Assembly (NCBI GenBank): GCA_003290165.1
Contig: QNQO01006949.1
Coordinates: 1-64,000, forward strand
Direction: 5' to 3'
DNA from: Berberis thunbergii
Taxonomy: Eukaryota > Streptophyta > Magnoliopsida > Ranunculales > Berberidaceae
DNA length: 64,000 bases
Part shown: piece after piece, positions 47,101 through 59,119 of the stretch
Numbering within the stretch: the first letter of the stretch is position 1
Layout: every line of letters begins with the position of its first letter
Program-made: the position numbers and the translations under genes
Notes under the pieces: model-generated
Databases searched by the model: none
The model's input: the letters and a program-made list of their open reading frames with translations, nothing else
What the model was told of the DNA's origin: nothing

Positions 47101-50100
47101 TTTCAATTATAACGTCAAGGTTGGAACTTTTTTAGATGGACATCAAATAGTAGGGTCCACGTCCGAAAAGTTGTTATCCATCATTTTAACCCACTTTTAA
47201 TTTCAAATACACAATTTTTTATGACTTTTACATCCAACGACCTTTTTTGTTGCTTCTTGAGGAAAATGAAGGGTGAATTTCTCATCTGGTAGATAATTTG
47301 TAATACAATCTAACAACTATATTTGCTAACCTCAATGCATCCCAACAACTTCAATTCCACTCTCTATATATCTTAAATTTGAAATTTACCAATCACTTGA
47401 ATCTCATAATTTCTCCTATCTTTCATTCTCAAAATTATAATTTCTTTATGCGATCTCAAACTAATTTACAACTCCAAGTCTTCGAAAGGAAAATATGTTT
47501 TTCAATAAGAAAATGAAAATTGATTACAAAGTTACCCAAATAAAATTATCGAAATTGCATAATTAATAATTATGTGACAATTTAGTTTGCGGGAACTTTT
47601 GTTTAAAATTAAATAAAGGGGATTATTATCAACCCCAAGATTAGACTTTAGTGGCCCACAAAATCTAATTGTGATGCCTTCTCTATAGATTATAAAACCT
47701 CAAGATGTGGTGTGCAAGGCACAACAATGAGCCTAGGAAGTAAATTTTCAAAAAAAATTGACACAAAAAATCTTTCCTCCAATATGAAATTGTAGGGGTT
47801 AGGACATCGAAATCAATTTTTGGCACCTTATAAAGTAAACGGGTTATAGTCGAGGCATCGAACTTTGATCAAGTAAGAAGTGGTCAATAACTTATTTAGT
47901 TCTTTTAAACTTTGACCTATTTTTATTATTACAAAACAATAAGCTTTGACCATTTTACTCTTAGTTGAACATTTTTTATCTCTTTAATTTTAAGTGATTG
48001 GTGACTTGAAAGTTTTAAGTTATAATGGATATCTTGATTCGTCAGATAAATGACATGTAAAGAATTTTCTCGTTCAATTACGTACCTACTTAAAAACCAA
48101 TAAACTTCAGTTCCAAGAAATCATATCTGCTACCAAGACATTCACCAAAGAGGCAGAAGTCTTTTTTAAGGAAATTGTTCACGAACAGATGGAGCGGTTT
48201 ATCCTTCAGGAAAAAATATAAAGAAATTTGTTATTCGTAGGATCCTAAGTGATCAAAGAAAGAAGAATCATCTTCTTTCTTTTTTTATTAACTTACTAGC
48301 ATATGTATAAAACCGAATCCATAAAAAGGATTACTAATCCTTAACTTCTCGAGAAATCCTTCATCAGTGGGACATGTTTCCGGGCAGAAGATTTGTTTTC
48401 AAGTTTTTCAAGTAGTGTTCGATTGATTACATACGGCTAAGTTCATGAGATGGAGAGAAGCGCACTCGAACCGCTAACATCCGCCACAGGGTAAACCATT
48501 GCCTCGAAATTATAGTCGTTGGAGTACATAGGTTTTAGCAAACAGTCATTGAATTTTATCACAAATCATTCACCAAACATAAAACCCATAAATTTTTATC
48601 AAGATGCAACCTAGATAACCGTTGGATGCAAAAATCAAGAATTTGAACATTTGAAATAAAAGGTGGGTTAAAATGAGGGAGAACATGTTTTTTGAAATGG
48701 GACCACCAATTGATTCCATGTGAAAAGAATAACAAGTATGATGTCACAATTCAAATTTTACTCCCTGGGGCATACTCTACCTTGGACTAAACCTTAAGTT
48801 GGGGTTCAATTAGGCTTTGATGTCTAGAGTAAGGGTATCCACACTCCAAGCATAAAAAAATGAGGGGTTAGGCATCCACACCCCAAGCATAAAACATGGA
48901 AGGGTTAGGGCATCCGTAGTGGAGACGTCAAAGCCTATTTAGCAACGATTGAGTGCAAAAAATGGTTTAAAACCACTTTTCAGAGACAAACCCCACATGT
49001 CCCCCAGTTTGATGCCCTCCCCAAATAATATCAATTTTAATACCCGGATTGAATTTTTAACTCCAAGACCCACATTTGATGTATGGGAGTAAAGTGCAAA
49101 TCAATGCTAAATGAGGCTTAGACAAATCAATGCTAAATGAGGCTTAGATGTCTCCATTATGGATGTGCTTAGGGCATTAGGATCAATTCCTGACATCCCA
49201 TAAAGTAAAAGGGTTTTATCTAATAATGAGGTTTGATTGGGGGTTGACCAAATACGAAACGGTCAATAACTTATTTAATTCTTATAATTAAAATTTGACC
49301 TCTTTAACTTAGCTAAACTAATTTCAAAAATAATAATAAGTTTTTTTAAATTATTATATAGAATGTTATTCTTTTAATTAATAATTATATATTTTTAATT
49401 AATTTGGATAAGTTTATTATAATTAAACTTGGGACAACATCCTTTCGAACACTTGGAGTTGCCGAAAATTTCGCTTGAGAATCCATGAAGAAAATAACAA
49501 TTTTGAGAGTAGAAGATATAAACGTTATGAACTCTCCGGTGATTTGTGAGTTCCAAATTCTAAGTGATATAGGAAGTGAAATTATAGCCGATAATACATC
49601 GATTTTAACAAATATAGTCGTTGCATTTTATAACACAAGCATTAACCAAAGTAAAAACCACCATTGAATTTTCTAGATATGATAATTAGAGAACCATTAG
49701 ATGCAAAAAATGGGTTGAAATGATAGGGAAACGTGTTTACGAACCACTCCTTTGATGCCCATTTCAAAGAATGCCAAATATTGAATTTTATTCCTTCATA
49801 CCCACTTTAGTGCACTAGAGTAAAACTGAAATTGGTATTAAATCTGGCTTTGGTGCACTATACTAAAAATGCCCTAAGGGCATTTCGAATGTAAACATCG
49901 AAGCCAATTTTACCCTCTTTTTCAGCTTTACCATAGGACATCAGAATGGTCCCCATGAAATAAAATTTTAATTTCGGCATCAAGCTTGGCATTCTTTTAA
50001 ATGAGCATCAACTGTGGGACCCATGTATATAAAGCATGTTCCCCATCATTTCATTATATTTATAATTTTAGATAATCAAAATCTCAATGAGTTTTTGCAT

Positions 50101-53100
50101 CTACGTGTCATCTTAAGAAAAATTAATGGGCGACTTTACATTTGATTAATGATTATGTGATAAAATCCAATGAATCTATTTGCTAAAATCAATGATTTCT
50201 AATCATAATAAAACTCAGTGTTCTAAAAATCGGCCTAGGCGCTAGAAGGTAGAAAACCGCCCAGATTAATGGTTGGGCGAGGTCTAGGCAGAGTCTGAGC
50301 GGCCTAGGCGGGGTCTAGGCGGTCTGGGTGATTTTTTTGTTTTTAATAAGGTTGATTGTGTTCTTATTTTATTTTTCTTTCCTCTTTTTTAGAAATAAAC
50401 TATTTTATTGTTTTTTATTCAATATATGTTTAATTGTAGCAAATGATGATTATTTAATGAAATTCTCAAAGGATCTACCGGTACCAATTTTACTAATAGA
50501 TTTTATCAAACATGAATCATGTTACATGACTGAGGTTATTCATGCAATTTAAAGAAAAATAGAAGATTAGGTTTGGATATTTGTCCACAAATTCAATTTT
50601 ATATAAAGTACCCATCATGACCAACTTCAATCATTTGAGTTTTAATAAAAAAAATTTCATGATTGTTAATTTTTCATGTTTTTAAATTTTACATATGTAT
50701 CTTGGCATTAAATTGGATGTAACTGATAATATATTATGCTTATTTGTAAATTATTAAAGTTATAATACAAAACCTAAGACCGCCTAGGCACCTGCTCACC
50801 GCCCGCCCAGCGCCTAGCGCTTTTTAGAACACTGATAAAACTAAGTTATCATTATTGCATTGAAATTTGTTTGACTAAATTAAAGAGGTGAAGGTTTAAT
50901 TACAAAAATTAAATAAGTTATTGACCATTTGTTACTTGGTTAACCCCCTTTCATTTTTATTTTTATGCTTGAAATGTGGATGCCCTTAAGGTTGGATTCT
51001 TCGACATCGAAAAGTAACAAACCATATTTAAACTCACCCTTTCTTTCAAACGGTCAAAGTTTTTATCACTTTTACATTCAACGATCACATTTATTGCATG
51101 ATCCTGTGTAGTCAAGGCGATCGCCTAGGCGCGCCTCGTTTTTACTAAATTTTGCCTCAAAGTGAGGCAATGCAGTGCGGTAAAATGAGGCGTCCGCCTC
51201 AATTGCCTCAGTCCAAAAAATGGTTGTAGCCCATTTACAACCCAATTGCAACAAAAAATGTTGCAACCGACTCTATAATAGGGCTTTATGTTTCTTGGTA
51301 TAATATTTGATAAAATTGATAAAAACAAGATAAAACGTTTTTAAATTTTGATAAATTTGTCACACTTTTATTTATTATTTTTTCGAGAAAACGTATAATG
51401 TTATGATCACTCTGTGATCAACATCAATCTTGATTTTTCATAGCATAGTTCAACGATTTGCTTTTGCAATACCAATAGTGATCATACTTGTGGATTTTTA
51501 CCAATCATTCCAACAATTTCTTCTAAAAAAATGCTTAACATTCTCAAGTTCTTATTCCTTCAAGATGATTGATTTTTAATAATTTAGTGGATGTTTGCAA
51601 GTTACTTGACACTTATGTAGTGCATTTTTTCATTATGCTATACAACTTTATTATATTTTCATTTCGATTCTAGGTAGTTGTGTCACTTTTTGTACATATT
51701 TGCTTATGATACTTATCAAAATGACGATGTATACTACTATGTTGAATATGTTTCAATTTATTATAAATAGATATTTAAAAAATGTTAAGACCACCTCACT
51801 TTACTGAGGCGACCGCCTCACGCCTCGCCTAAAGTTGAAATCAAGGTAATCAAAGCGTTGAAGCAAAGGCAAAGTGAAAACCCTTTTTTGCCGCTTTAAC
51901 AAAAAAATAGAGCATTAAAAATTTGAGTATTAAAAAAAAACTTTATGCATTTTTCTTATGTGTAAGCTTCTAAATAGAAAAATCAAGTTTTTATATTATG
52001 TTTCTGATAACTTTGTATATAAATCCATGGCATCTTTTTATGGTTATAATTCCATCTATAATCATCAATCGATTCCATCTCATTAAGCACATATAAGTTA
52101 ATAAGTAGATTATTCAGAATTTAACAATTGATAAGTAAATAACTAACAATCGAGTATTGTTTGTACCCTACTAATCTACTTTGTACCAAATTAGCAACGT
52201 AGTTGTGCATTCATGTAGTTGTTGTAAATAAAAAAAGAGTACAAAAGGCCTTTAGTTTGGAGCCTTTGGAAATCAATCTTTGTTGTAAAAAAAATAACAA
52301 AATAAAAACACACTTGGATTGTTGTTTTAAATAAAGCGGTTAAAGCAACCGCTTTGCGCTTTGGAAACGAAATGTAAAAAGCGACCACTTTTCCTTTTTT
52401 CTAATGTCTGTTTTGGCCAAAACCAAGCAAGATGTCGCCACTTCACTTCGTAAGCAGCTTCACTCGCTTTTTTGGCTCGCTTTGACTACACTGGTTAGAA
52501 TGATTATCAAATTACTAAAAACTTCAACAATATTCCTCATAATAAAAACAATCACAAAGGGTTCTTCAACCACGTAGCAACCATCAATTCAAGCTTCAAT
52601 GACACCACACAACAGAGACAAACTCTAAAACCGAGATACAACCAGTTGAGGAATGACCATAACCAACATAAACACAACAATTTTACAAAAAAAAAAAAAA
52701 AAAAAAAAAAAGACGGTTATGCTATGTCTAACAACACACAATAAAGAAGAGTGCTTGAAGCACACATGCAAACACAAAAACACAATTAACGCACAAAGAT
52801 TTATGGCATAGAACAAGGCTTGACCAATCATGATTCAATCTGGAACCATGTACCAGGGGATGAGATAACATCAAGATTACAGGGACATATGCAGCCAAAC
52901 CCTCAAAATAAGGATGATGAGGGGTATTGTTCACACAGTACTATTTACAAACTCGTGGTAGTGTTTGATCTACAACTCTAAAGGAGAATGCAAAATCTAA
53001 ACCAAACTTCATGATGAAGAAGCATTAAATGAGTCCAGCAACCATGATATTGTCGTTGGCAAGGAAGACAACTGACTGTTGCACCCAGATGCCAACTTAA

Positions 53101-53190
53101 GATTTAGTTATTTAACTAACAAAAACAAACTTGTATTATCTTGAGTTGTAAAATATGAAAACCATCTCTCTACGAAAGAGATGTATTGAA

Positions 53191-53235
<45 letters not shown>

Positions 53236-56200
53236 AATAAATAAATAAAATAAAATCCTAAAACTTTTTTTTTCTTTTTAAGAGTGAGCCGGGTTTTTAT
53301 TGGATAATGCATGTGGCTGGGTTTGAACCCTGGACTTGCAATATCATTCGCCACAAGTCAGTCTTACCACCTATTGGCTAAATAATAAATTATACTAGCT
53401 AATCTTAACCCTATCTATTCTCCAACATATGCAAATTGGAAAAAAAAAAAAAAAAGTAGTTCATGTCGCTAACGACTCGTTAGCAACCTCTCAGTTTTCA
53501 ATGATTTACATTTGTTTGTCAATGAAATTTTAACCAATAAATGCAAATTCATTGAGACTATACCCGACTTACACCTTTTGACAAAAGCTTTTCTTTTCAT
53601 TATTTACCTATTATACAGGTCAAGTGAACTTCAAGAATATTTGAACAGGTGTTCCCAACATATACTGATTGGTTGAATATTTAGAAACATAATAAATATA
53701 AACAACTCAGCTGAAAGTCCATGCATACTGTTTAGTCTCAGTTGTCGAGTAACTTACCCCAAACCTTTGATGAAACAAATCAACTGCTTCTTTAACATTG
53801 CGAGTAATTAATCCCCTCCTACAAACAAAGATACTCTAAAGTCATAATTTTTGCCATAAAAGATCTTAGTATGACGGTTGAAATGTTTATACTCATACAC
53901 AAGCACAAAAAAAAAAAAAAAGTAAATGAAGATTTGCAGCATCTACTAATATTTTCTTGTGTTGGTTTCAATGAACAAGACAAAGCATTTCATTAATAGG
54001 TGAGCTCCATGATGGTAATAAACATATTTTACTTTATTTAGTTTCATTTATCTTAAATAGACTTTATGATATTATATTTAAATAATTTAGCACATCCATA
54101 GCCAAGCCCGGATTAGGATTAGGGGTTTGTTTGCTTCTGAGCTCCGATGCACATACTTTTCGGAGAACCCACGTTTCGAGAGTCGGATACGTGTCGAACA
54201 CGGACTCGCGTTCGACACGCGCCCGACACGTATCCGACATGCAGTCAACAGTCAAGACACGTTGACTGAGACCGACATGGCTTTGACTCGGCTCCGACAC
54301 GGCCTTGACTCGGCTCCGACACGGCCTTGACTCGGCCAATGTTTTTTTCCTGTTTTTCTCTGCTGATTTTCAAAAGTAGTTTTTGAAGAAACACCAAGTT
54401 CTACTGCACTCTTCACGTGATAGTTTTTTTGCCAATTATTCAATTCCTTCAATCAGAGAGAGGGGTTGCTTTAATTAGAGCACATCTTCACGTCGTACTC
54501 AATTTGAGGGTTCTTGACTTCTTGACTGACATTTTCATTTGATGGTACATCATGGATCATCAAGGTCGTTTCTTCCCTCACTCTAAATTAGATACAATAC
54601 ACACAAAAAAATGGTATTTTGCTATATAATTTCTCAATAATTTGATTTACCTGTTTCTGATGATTAATTTGCTCTTAGATACACAACTACATACACTATT
54701 TTGAAACAATTTGTAAATTAGATATACTTTCCAGTAAATTTTGACTATCCGAGCATCTCTGTAAATTTTTCTATCTCTCTTGTTAAGCTCTCATCTTCTA
54801 GCTTCAAAAGTAAAAATTTTAAACAATTTTAAGCTTTAGGTTGTTGTTTATGTGCATTAGTTATAAAAAAATAAAAATTAATAAAAAGTAAAGTTTGACT
54901 GTTTCGCCGTGTCGCCGAGTCCTAATTTTTTGAAAATTGTCGAGTCGTCGTGTCGTATCCGTGTCCAATACGACACGTGTGTCCGTGTCCGTGTCCGTGT
55001 CCGTGTCCGTGTCCGTGTCCGTGTCCGTGCATCCTTGCTTCCGAGTTTCATGAGAGAAACTAGAGAAAATAATGGAACTATTACCAAGAGTGGATGCAAT
55101 TCAATATACCGAAAACCTAAGATTCTTTAGAGTAGTCCATGGCAAAATCCTATACCACAAAGTGATTTTAAACTAAAAGAGTTTATTTGTATTATCTATT
55201 ATTTAAGCTAAACTAATTGGATTGTATTTTTCTTGTTAATTGCATTACCTCGTATTATTATTGTTGTGTTTGATAAGCTCCACTTGGAAAATTAAAAATT
55301 GAAGAGGTGTAGAAGATTATATTGGACTGGTCTTTTCTTTTACCTTGAGAATGTATTGGATGTTGAAAGTTATCTTAAATTTGAGTTCTTTTTTAATACA
55401 TTATATATTTTTTTTTAAAAAATATAATGTATATCACTGGATAGTTGAAGGTCAAAGGTTGTAAACTATCAAAAAAAATTAAATCAATGAGTTAAATGAG
55501 TTAATTAATAGTTGGATGTACAATTTCCATTGAGACCAAGGAGAAAGAAAATACCTTATGTGTTTCGTATCAAGGAAACCGCAAAGTTCTTTTGCACCTG
55601 CACCGTAGTTAACATGGGAAACTATTGTCACAAAAAATTAGATATGATATTTATAGCCCGGAAAAGGGGCTATTACTTTCTTTTTTTAAATCACGAAAAC
55701 AGGAAAGGATTCTAGCAAGAGAGGTCTCACAGAGTAAGCCATAGAATACAGGAGATTAGCTTATACTTTTCATTTCTTCTTTAATATCAGCATGAAAACT
55801 CAAAGCCTTATCTCTTAACAATGTTGCCCCAATTGAACATGCATACATCAATATGAGTGAGAAGGTGAGAAAGTCAATATCAAAAATGAACTACATATAA
55901 AAGTCTTGTCTCATGACAATGTTGCCCCATTGAACATGATATGTATAGATGGACATCATTCAAGATAAAGAGGATTGACCCATTGCCAAATTTCAGATTT
56001 GATATTGAGGATATCCCTTTCGGTAGGTGACAACCGGTTTTGAAAGGCTCTTTTACCCCGATAGGACCAGGTAGTGAAGTGAGGGAGCTAATCGATCACC
56101 AGAAAGAAAGTATTCTAGATTTGTTTGGAGAAAACAACTAAAGGAAATGTGATTGATTAATCACTGGCCAGTCACTACAAGCAACAACAGTTCCTGGTCT

Positions 56201-59119
56201 GCATCCCTCTTTTCTGAGGTTTTCAATTGTTAAAATCCACCCATGACATCCTTTCCACAGGAAGGAGGAGCGGGGTTATTTTGGCTAACATTTTTTACTG
56301 ATGTTGTAATTGTGTTGGTATGAAGGGCACCAAAAGAATGTCATCAAAGGATTTAACAGTGAAGTATTTGTCATTATATTCCCACTTTATGCCATCAGGA
56401 CCATTATTTAGATTAATTGATTTGAGGATGCCAATGAGACTGGATACCTCTTGGGTTTCTCATTCTCTGGATCCCCTTCTTGGATATAAGTTCCAAGAGA
56501 TTCCCGGATCCTCCACATGGCAAACTTTAAGATCGTGCCTACCTTCTTGGTAGCGATACTGTATACGTGGGAACAAGCTGGATCAAATGGGACTTAATGC
56601 AATCAAACAAACCCTATTCATGGATCTGAAAAGGGACTATCACTCTGCCAAGTAGGCCAAGAAAGTAACTAAAAGAACCAAATTATTAACTATCATACTC
56701 TGTTGCTAGTGTATGTCTTAGCTTAAACTTATAATCTTCTCACAAACTTATCTGAATGGGGAGCCCTTATTGAGAGGCAGATACCCAAAGCAGATAGTGC
56801 CTTCCAGATATAGAGAAAAGTTTGATTTTTCTTGGTATATTTGGCAATTCCTATGCTGCAGCATTAATTTCTTGTCTTCAGGAATTCCTCAACCACAGAT
56901 AACCACCGATTTATTACCACGGAGATTTTAGTCCTTCACAAAAAAAAAAAAAATTTGAAATCAGATTTGGCCAACCCCAATCCCAACCTCAGTTGATTTA
57001 CTTAGTTGTTCACTTGTTTGCAAATGTATCTCTCACTTTGTAAGAACTAAATTTCTCTTGTGGCATAGCAGTTTTTCATTAGTCGCTTCCTTCCAATTGG
57101 CAATGCTGCTAGAAAAAATTCGTGTATCCAGCCACTTGTTTATTGTGCGACATAGGATAAGATATTTTATTTTTTCACAAAGGACCAGAAGTATAACCCT
57201 GGAGAGACGACTCCAATGCAAAGCCAAATAGTAAATACATTTGAGGTCGAGAAAAGAGTAATGCCACTGGAATTAAAAAAAAAAAAAGAGATGGACAAAG
57301 AGAACCACAGTAACGATACAACAACAGAAGTATATAACCATAATTGCCTGCCTGCTCCTTCGATTGTTTTCTATATTCTAGATATGGTCATAATTTTTCT
57401 AAAGAGGCTTAATCCATTTGATAGAGTTTATATTTAGTGGGGCTTGTTAAGTTATTTCCAATTAATAAATTTGTTAATTCGGCATAGACACAAGGAATTT
57501 AAATAAACTAGAGAAGTGCATGAGTAACTGCTCTTCGTTTCTCTTCAAAATGTCATAATGTTCTCTCGCCATTATTTTCCATGACTTCAAAGCAATTACA
57601 AGGAACATTGGTTTGAAACACAAGAAAAGAAGCAGCGTCCAAAAATGGACAACACATGCAGTCTACAGCAATCAAAGTATTTTTTGTGGACCTGACAAAC
57701 TTGAGATTCTTTAGTGATCTCGATATCAGGATGAAACTTAGGAACATCATGTTTCATAGTTTCAATGGAATTCGTACTAAGTTTCTCCATTTGAACAAAC
57801 ATAAATAACATTATCCCTTGACCAATCATGGTTTAAAAAGAACACACACACACACATTGACGCTATGCCTAGAGGCTAACCAATCAATGATCGAACTGTG
57901 AGGCTAAAATCTCAGTGAGGCATACATACTAAGGCGATAGGAGGCTAGCCTCATGTTTCAGCATTGAGTTTCAAAAATAAAAGAAAATAATTTTGAAAAG
58001 AAACTTATCTTTTTCTCTTTCTGGATTTATGTCTTTCAGATTTTTCACATTTTATCACACTTTATTTAACAAAGAAATGAAGCTTTAGCCTCACACGTCA
58101 CACCTCAATAAAGGTTATCCTCCTAGTCATATTACTATATGCCACTGAAAGGGTTGAAACATGGGACACAATACAATCTTTGTCTCTACAATATGGCAGG
58201 GGGTCTAAATGCTGATCCATAGAGTTTAGGTGGTCTGAGGACATTTTTTATTCACTTTGCAACAGTGCAATCATCATTTACTCTAATGCAACACGAGAAA
58301 GCATGAATTTGCGAGATCCGAAGATGATAACGCATAGCCATGCTTTCAAGGAAGAATGAGCACAAAGTAACACACTGCTTTTAGTAACCAGGGCGGGAGT
58401 CTAACAGTGAGATTCGTTGTGAGTAGGAGAATTGGTTAAACCCCTCAACAGAATAAAGTACTTGCAACACAAGGGGTTTCAATATGAACCCCTAAAAGAA
58501 GAGGTTCACTGGACCTCACAATCAGCACCAATAGATCAAATGGGCTCAAAACCTAAACCCATTTCTCATCAACCTCCAAACAACTCAATACCATAGCACA
58601 AATCCTCCAAACCCGGACAAAATCTACACAAATAAATTGCAGAAGAAACTCAAACAAAAACCACACTGAATTTCTTCAAACAAACTGTATGCATACAAAA
58701 TTTCCTAAAAAGGGTGGGGGGAATGAAACCAAACCGGGCATAATTTGGAGGCGATCGAGTCCCTGGCGCTCATGATCAGCAATGGTTTCATAAGCCTTCT
58801 TCTGCTTCTCAGGATTCCAAGTCTCAATTATACGTAAAATGTCGATGCCAGAAGGGTTCTTTGATTTGAGATCAATGTATTCTTCTTCACCCAACACGGC
58901 TTTGTACATGGCTTGGAAATCTATGACTGGAACTGTCAAGGTTCCGTCCATGTCGAACACCACCCCTCTCAGGCGAGCTTTCTGGTGGCCCATAGTGGGT
59001 TTGGTGGTAGCGAATTTAGCAACGGTGGTGGTGAAGTGAGGTGGTCTGATTGATGGTTTATAGTGGCCGAAGGAAAAGATAAGTCTTGGAAGGAAAAGTG
59101 ACATGGTCTGGAGGGACAA
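41181..59119 (-). CDS. HAD-superfamily hydrolase (5 exons over 18 kb)
   Basis: Exons: 59119-58735, 55597-55555, 53818-53758, 43605-43471 and 41345-41181, joining in phase to 262 residues. Introns are GT-AG. Residues 1-48 are basic and Ser/Thr-rich, a possible plastid or mitochondrial targeting peptide; an ATG at 59104 is an alternative start. HAD motifs: I, DMDGT (nucleophile Asp56, acid/base Asp58); II, Thr148 in RGLITRN; III, Lys178 in [14 protein letters not shown] (202-208). A small helical cap lies between I and II. It closely resembles the plant HAD-like hydrolase At2g33255 (from memory), a probable small-molecule phosphatase; substrate unknown. A GT at 41240 was rejected as a donor because reading through gives a family-like end ([19 protein letters not shown]). 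Confidence 0.93.
43743..44542. mobile_element. Non-autonomous hAT-like element (800 bp) in HAD intron 3
   Basis: Ends TAAGGGTGCGCACGGGACGGGATGG and CGGGATGGGATGCCCACCCCTA are imperfect inverted copies. They are flanked by near-identical octamers CTCAAAAC (43735-43742) and CTCAAACA (44543-44550). The interior is AT-rich without transposase. The ends belong to a widespread plant hAT-type group. Confidence 0.78.
44700..44795 (-). mobile_element. tRNA-derived SINE, copy 3 (decayed)
   Basis: The minus strand reads TGGCTCTATTGAGTAGAG (box A-like) and TGTTCGATTCTGC (box B-like), 30 bases apart, followed by an AT-rich tail. Weaker than the other copies. Confidence 0.45.
44985..45345. repeat. Tandem repeat, 30-33 bp unit
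   Basis: The unit AACAAACTCTCAAGGCTCCAATCTCTCAAG is repeated about ten times, with increasing divergence to the right. It may be part of a decayed retrotransposon LTR. AT-rich sequence with TATATATAGGC follows at 45445. Confidence 0.8.
46221..46806. mobile_element. Inverted-repeat element rich in GTGTCGGACAC, copy A
   Basis: Begins near GAAGCACGGACTCTTCG and ends near GCGCGTGCCCATGCATCC. Both flanks carry tandem GTGTCGGACACG-like motifs, and the middle is AT-rich. A related copy is at 54134-55045. No coding. Termini approximate. Confidence 0.55.
46807..48907. other. HAD intron 3, diverged MITE sequence
   Basis: No exon. Bases 47780-48000 resemble 49175-49320 (shared GGTCAATAACTTATTTA and flanking blocks). 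Bases 48840-48905 contain two near-identical copies of about 40 bp, ATCCACACTCCAAGCATAAAA. Confidence 0.5.
48908..49168. mobile_element. MITE with TTA duplication (261 bp)
   Basis: Left end GGGCATCCGTAGTGGAGACGTC and right end GATGTCTCCATTATGGATGTGC are inverted, about 17 of 22 matching. TTA flanks both sides (48905-48907 and 49169-49171), as in PIF/Harbinger-type MITEs. Confidence 0.65.
49172..50985. mobile_element. Larger TTA-flanked inverted-repeat element, host of a nested hAT
   Basis: Terminal inverted repeats of over 100 bp, imperfect. GGGCATTAGG... with GGTCAATAACTTATTTAATTCTTATAATTAAA at about 49260-49300 is matched by the complement at about 50885-50945, and TGGATGCCC closes the element. 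TTA flanks (49169-49171 and 50986-50988). A palindromic centre, AAATGCCCTAAGGGCATTT, at about 49868-49885 suggests two units joined end to end. Confidence 0.5.
50216..50834. mobile_element. Non-autonomous hAT element (619 bp), perfect 8-bp duplication
   Basis: Ends CAGTGTTCTAAAAATCGGCC and GCGCTTTTTAGAACACTG. Flanked on both sides by ATAAAACT (50208-50215 and 50835-50842). Subterminal parts are rich in GGCCTAGGCG and its complement. No transposase. Inserted into the TTA-flanked element at 49172-50985. Confidence 0.9.
51104..52493. mobile_element. hAT-like inverted-repeat element, possibly composite
   Basis: Outer ends CTGTGTAGTCAAGGCG and CGCTTTGACTACACTG match in 11 of the first 12 bases. 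Inside, a second boundary near 51790-51850 (GAGGCGACCGCCTCACGCC... ATCAAGG) suggests two related copies fused. No coding and no convincing 8-bp duplication. Confidence 0.6.
53189..53255. repeat. Microsatellite (AAT)n then (AAAT)n
   Basis: About 13 AAT units followed by about 7 AAAT units, directly beyond the tail of a SINE-like sequence. Such repeats often grow from SINE tails. Confidence 0.9.
53277..53392 (-). mobile_element. tRNA-derived SINE, copy 4
   Basis: The minus strand has a box B, GGGTTCAAACCC (53330-53319), and a weak box A (GCCAATAGGTGGTAAGAC, about 53388-53370). The 3' tail runs into A-rich sequence and the microsatellite. It lies in HAD intron 3. Confidence 0.6.
54134..55045. 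mobile_element. Inverted-repeat element rich in GTGTCGGACAC, copy B
   Basis: Left end GCTTCTGAGCTCCGATGCAC and right end GTGCATCCTTGCTTCCGAG are imperfect inverted copies. The left flank has tandem CGGCTCCGACACGGCCTTGACT, and the right flank has a GTGTCC array. The AT-rich middle has no coding. It lies in HAD intron 2. Related to 46221-46806. Confidence 0.6.
54979..55026. repeat. Perfect hexamer repeat (GTGTCC)8
   Basis: Eight exact copies. It forms part of the right subterminal region of the element at 54134-55045. The same motif appears once or twice in the sister copy at 46760. Confidence 0.95.
55598..58734. other. HAD intron 1
   Basis: 3.1 kb, mostly unique AT-rich sequence. An ORF at 57829-57596 (minus) containing [23 protein letters not shown] may be a gene remnant, but I do not recognise it. 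Confidence 0.45.

Noticed and set aside
48440..48500. Another tRNA-like (SINE) sequence
   Set aside because: Only a weak box B-like motif; no box A at the right spacing.
57596..57829. Minus-strand ORF in HAD intron 1 as a gene
   Set aside because: No recognised domain, no splice support. Kept only as a possible remnant.
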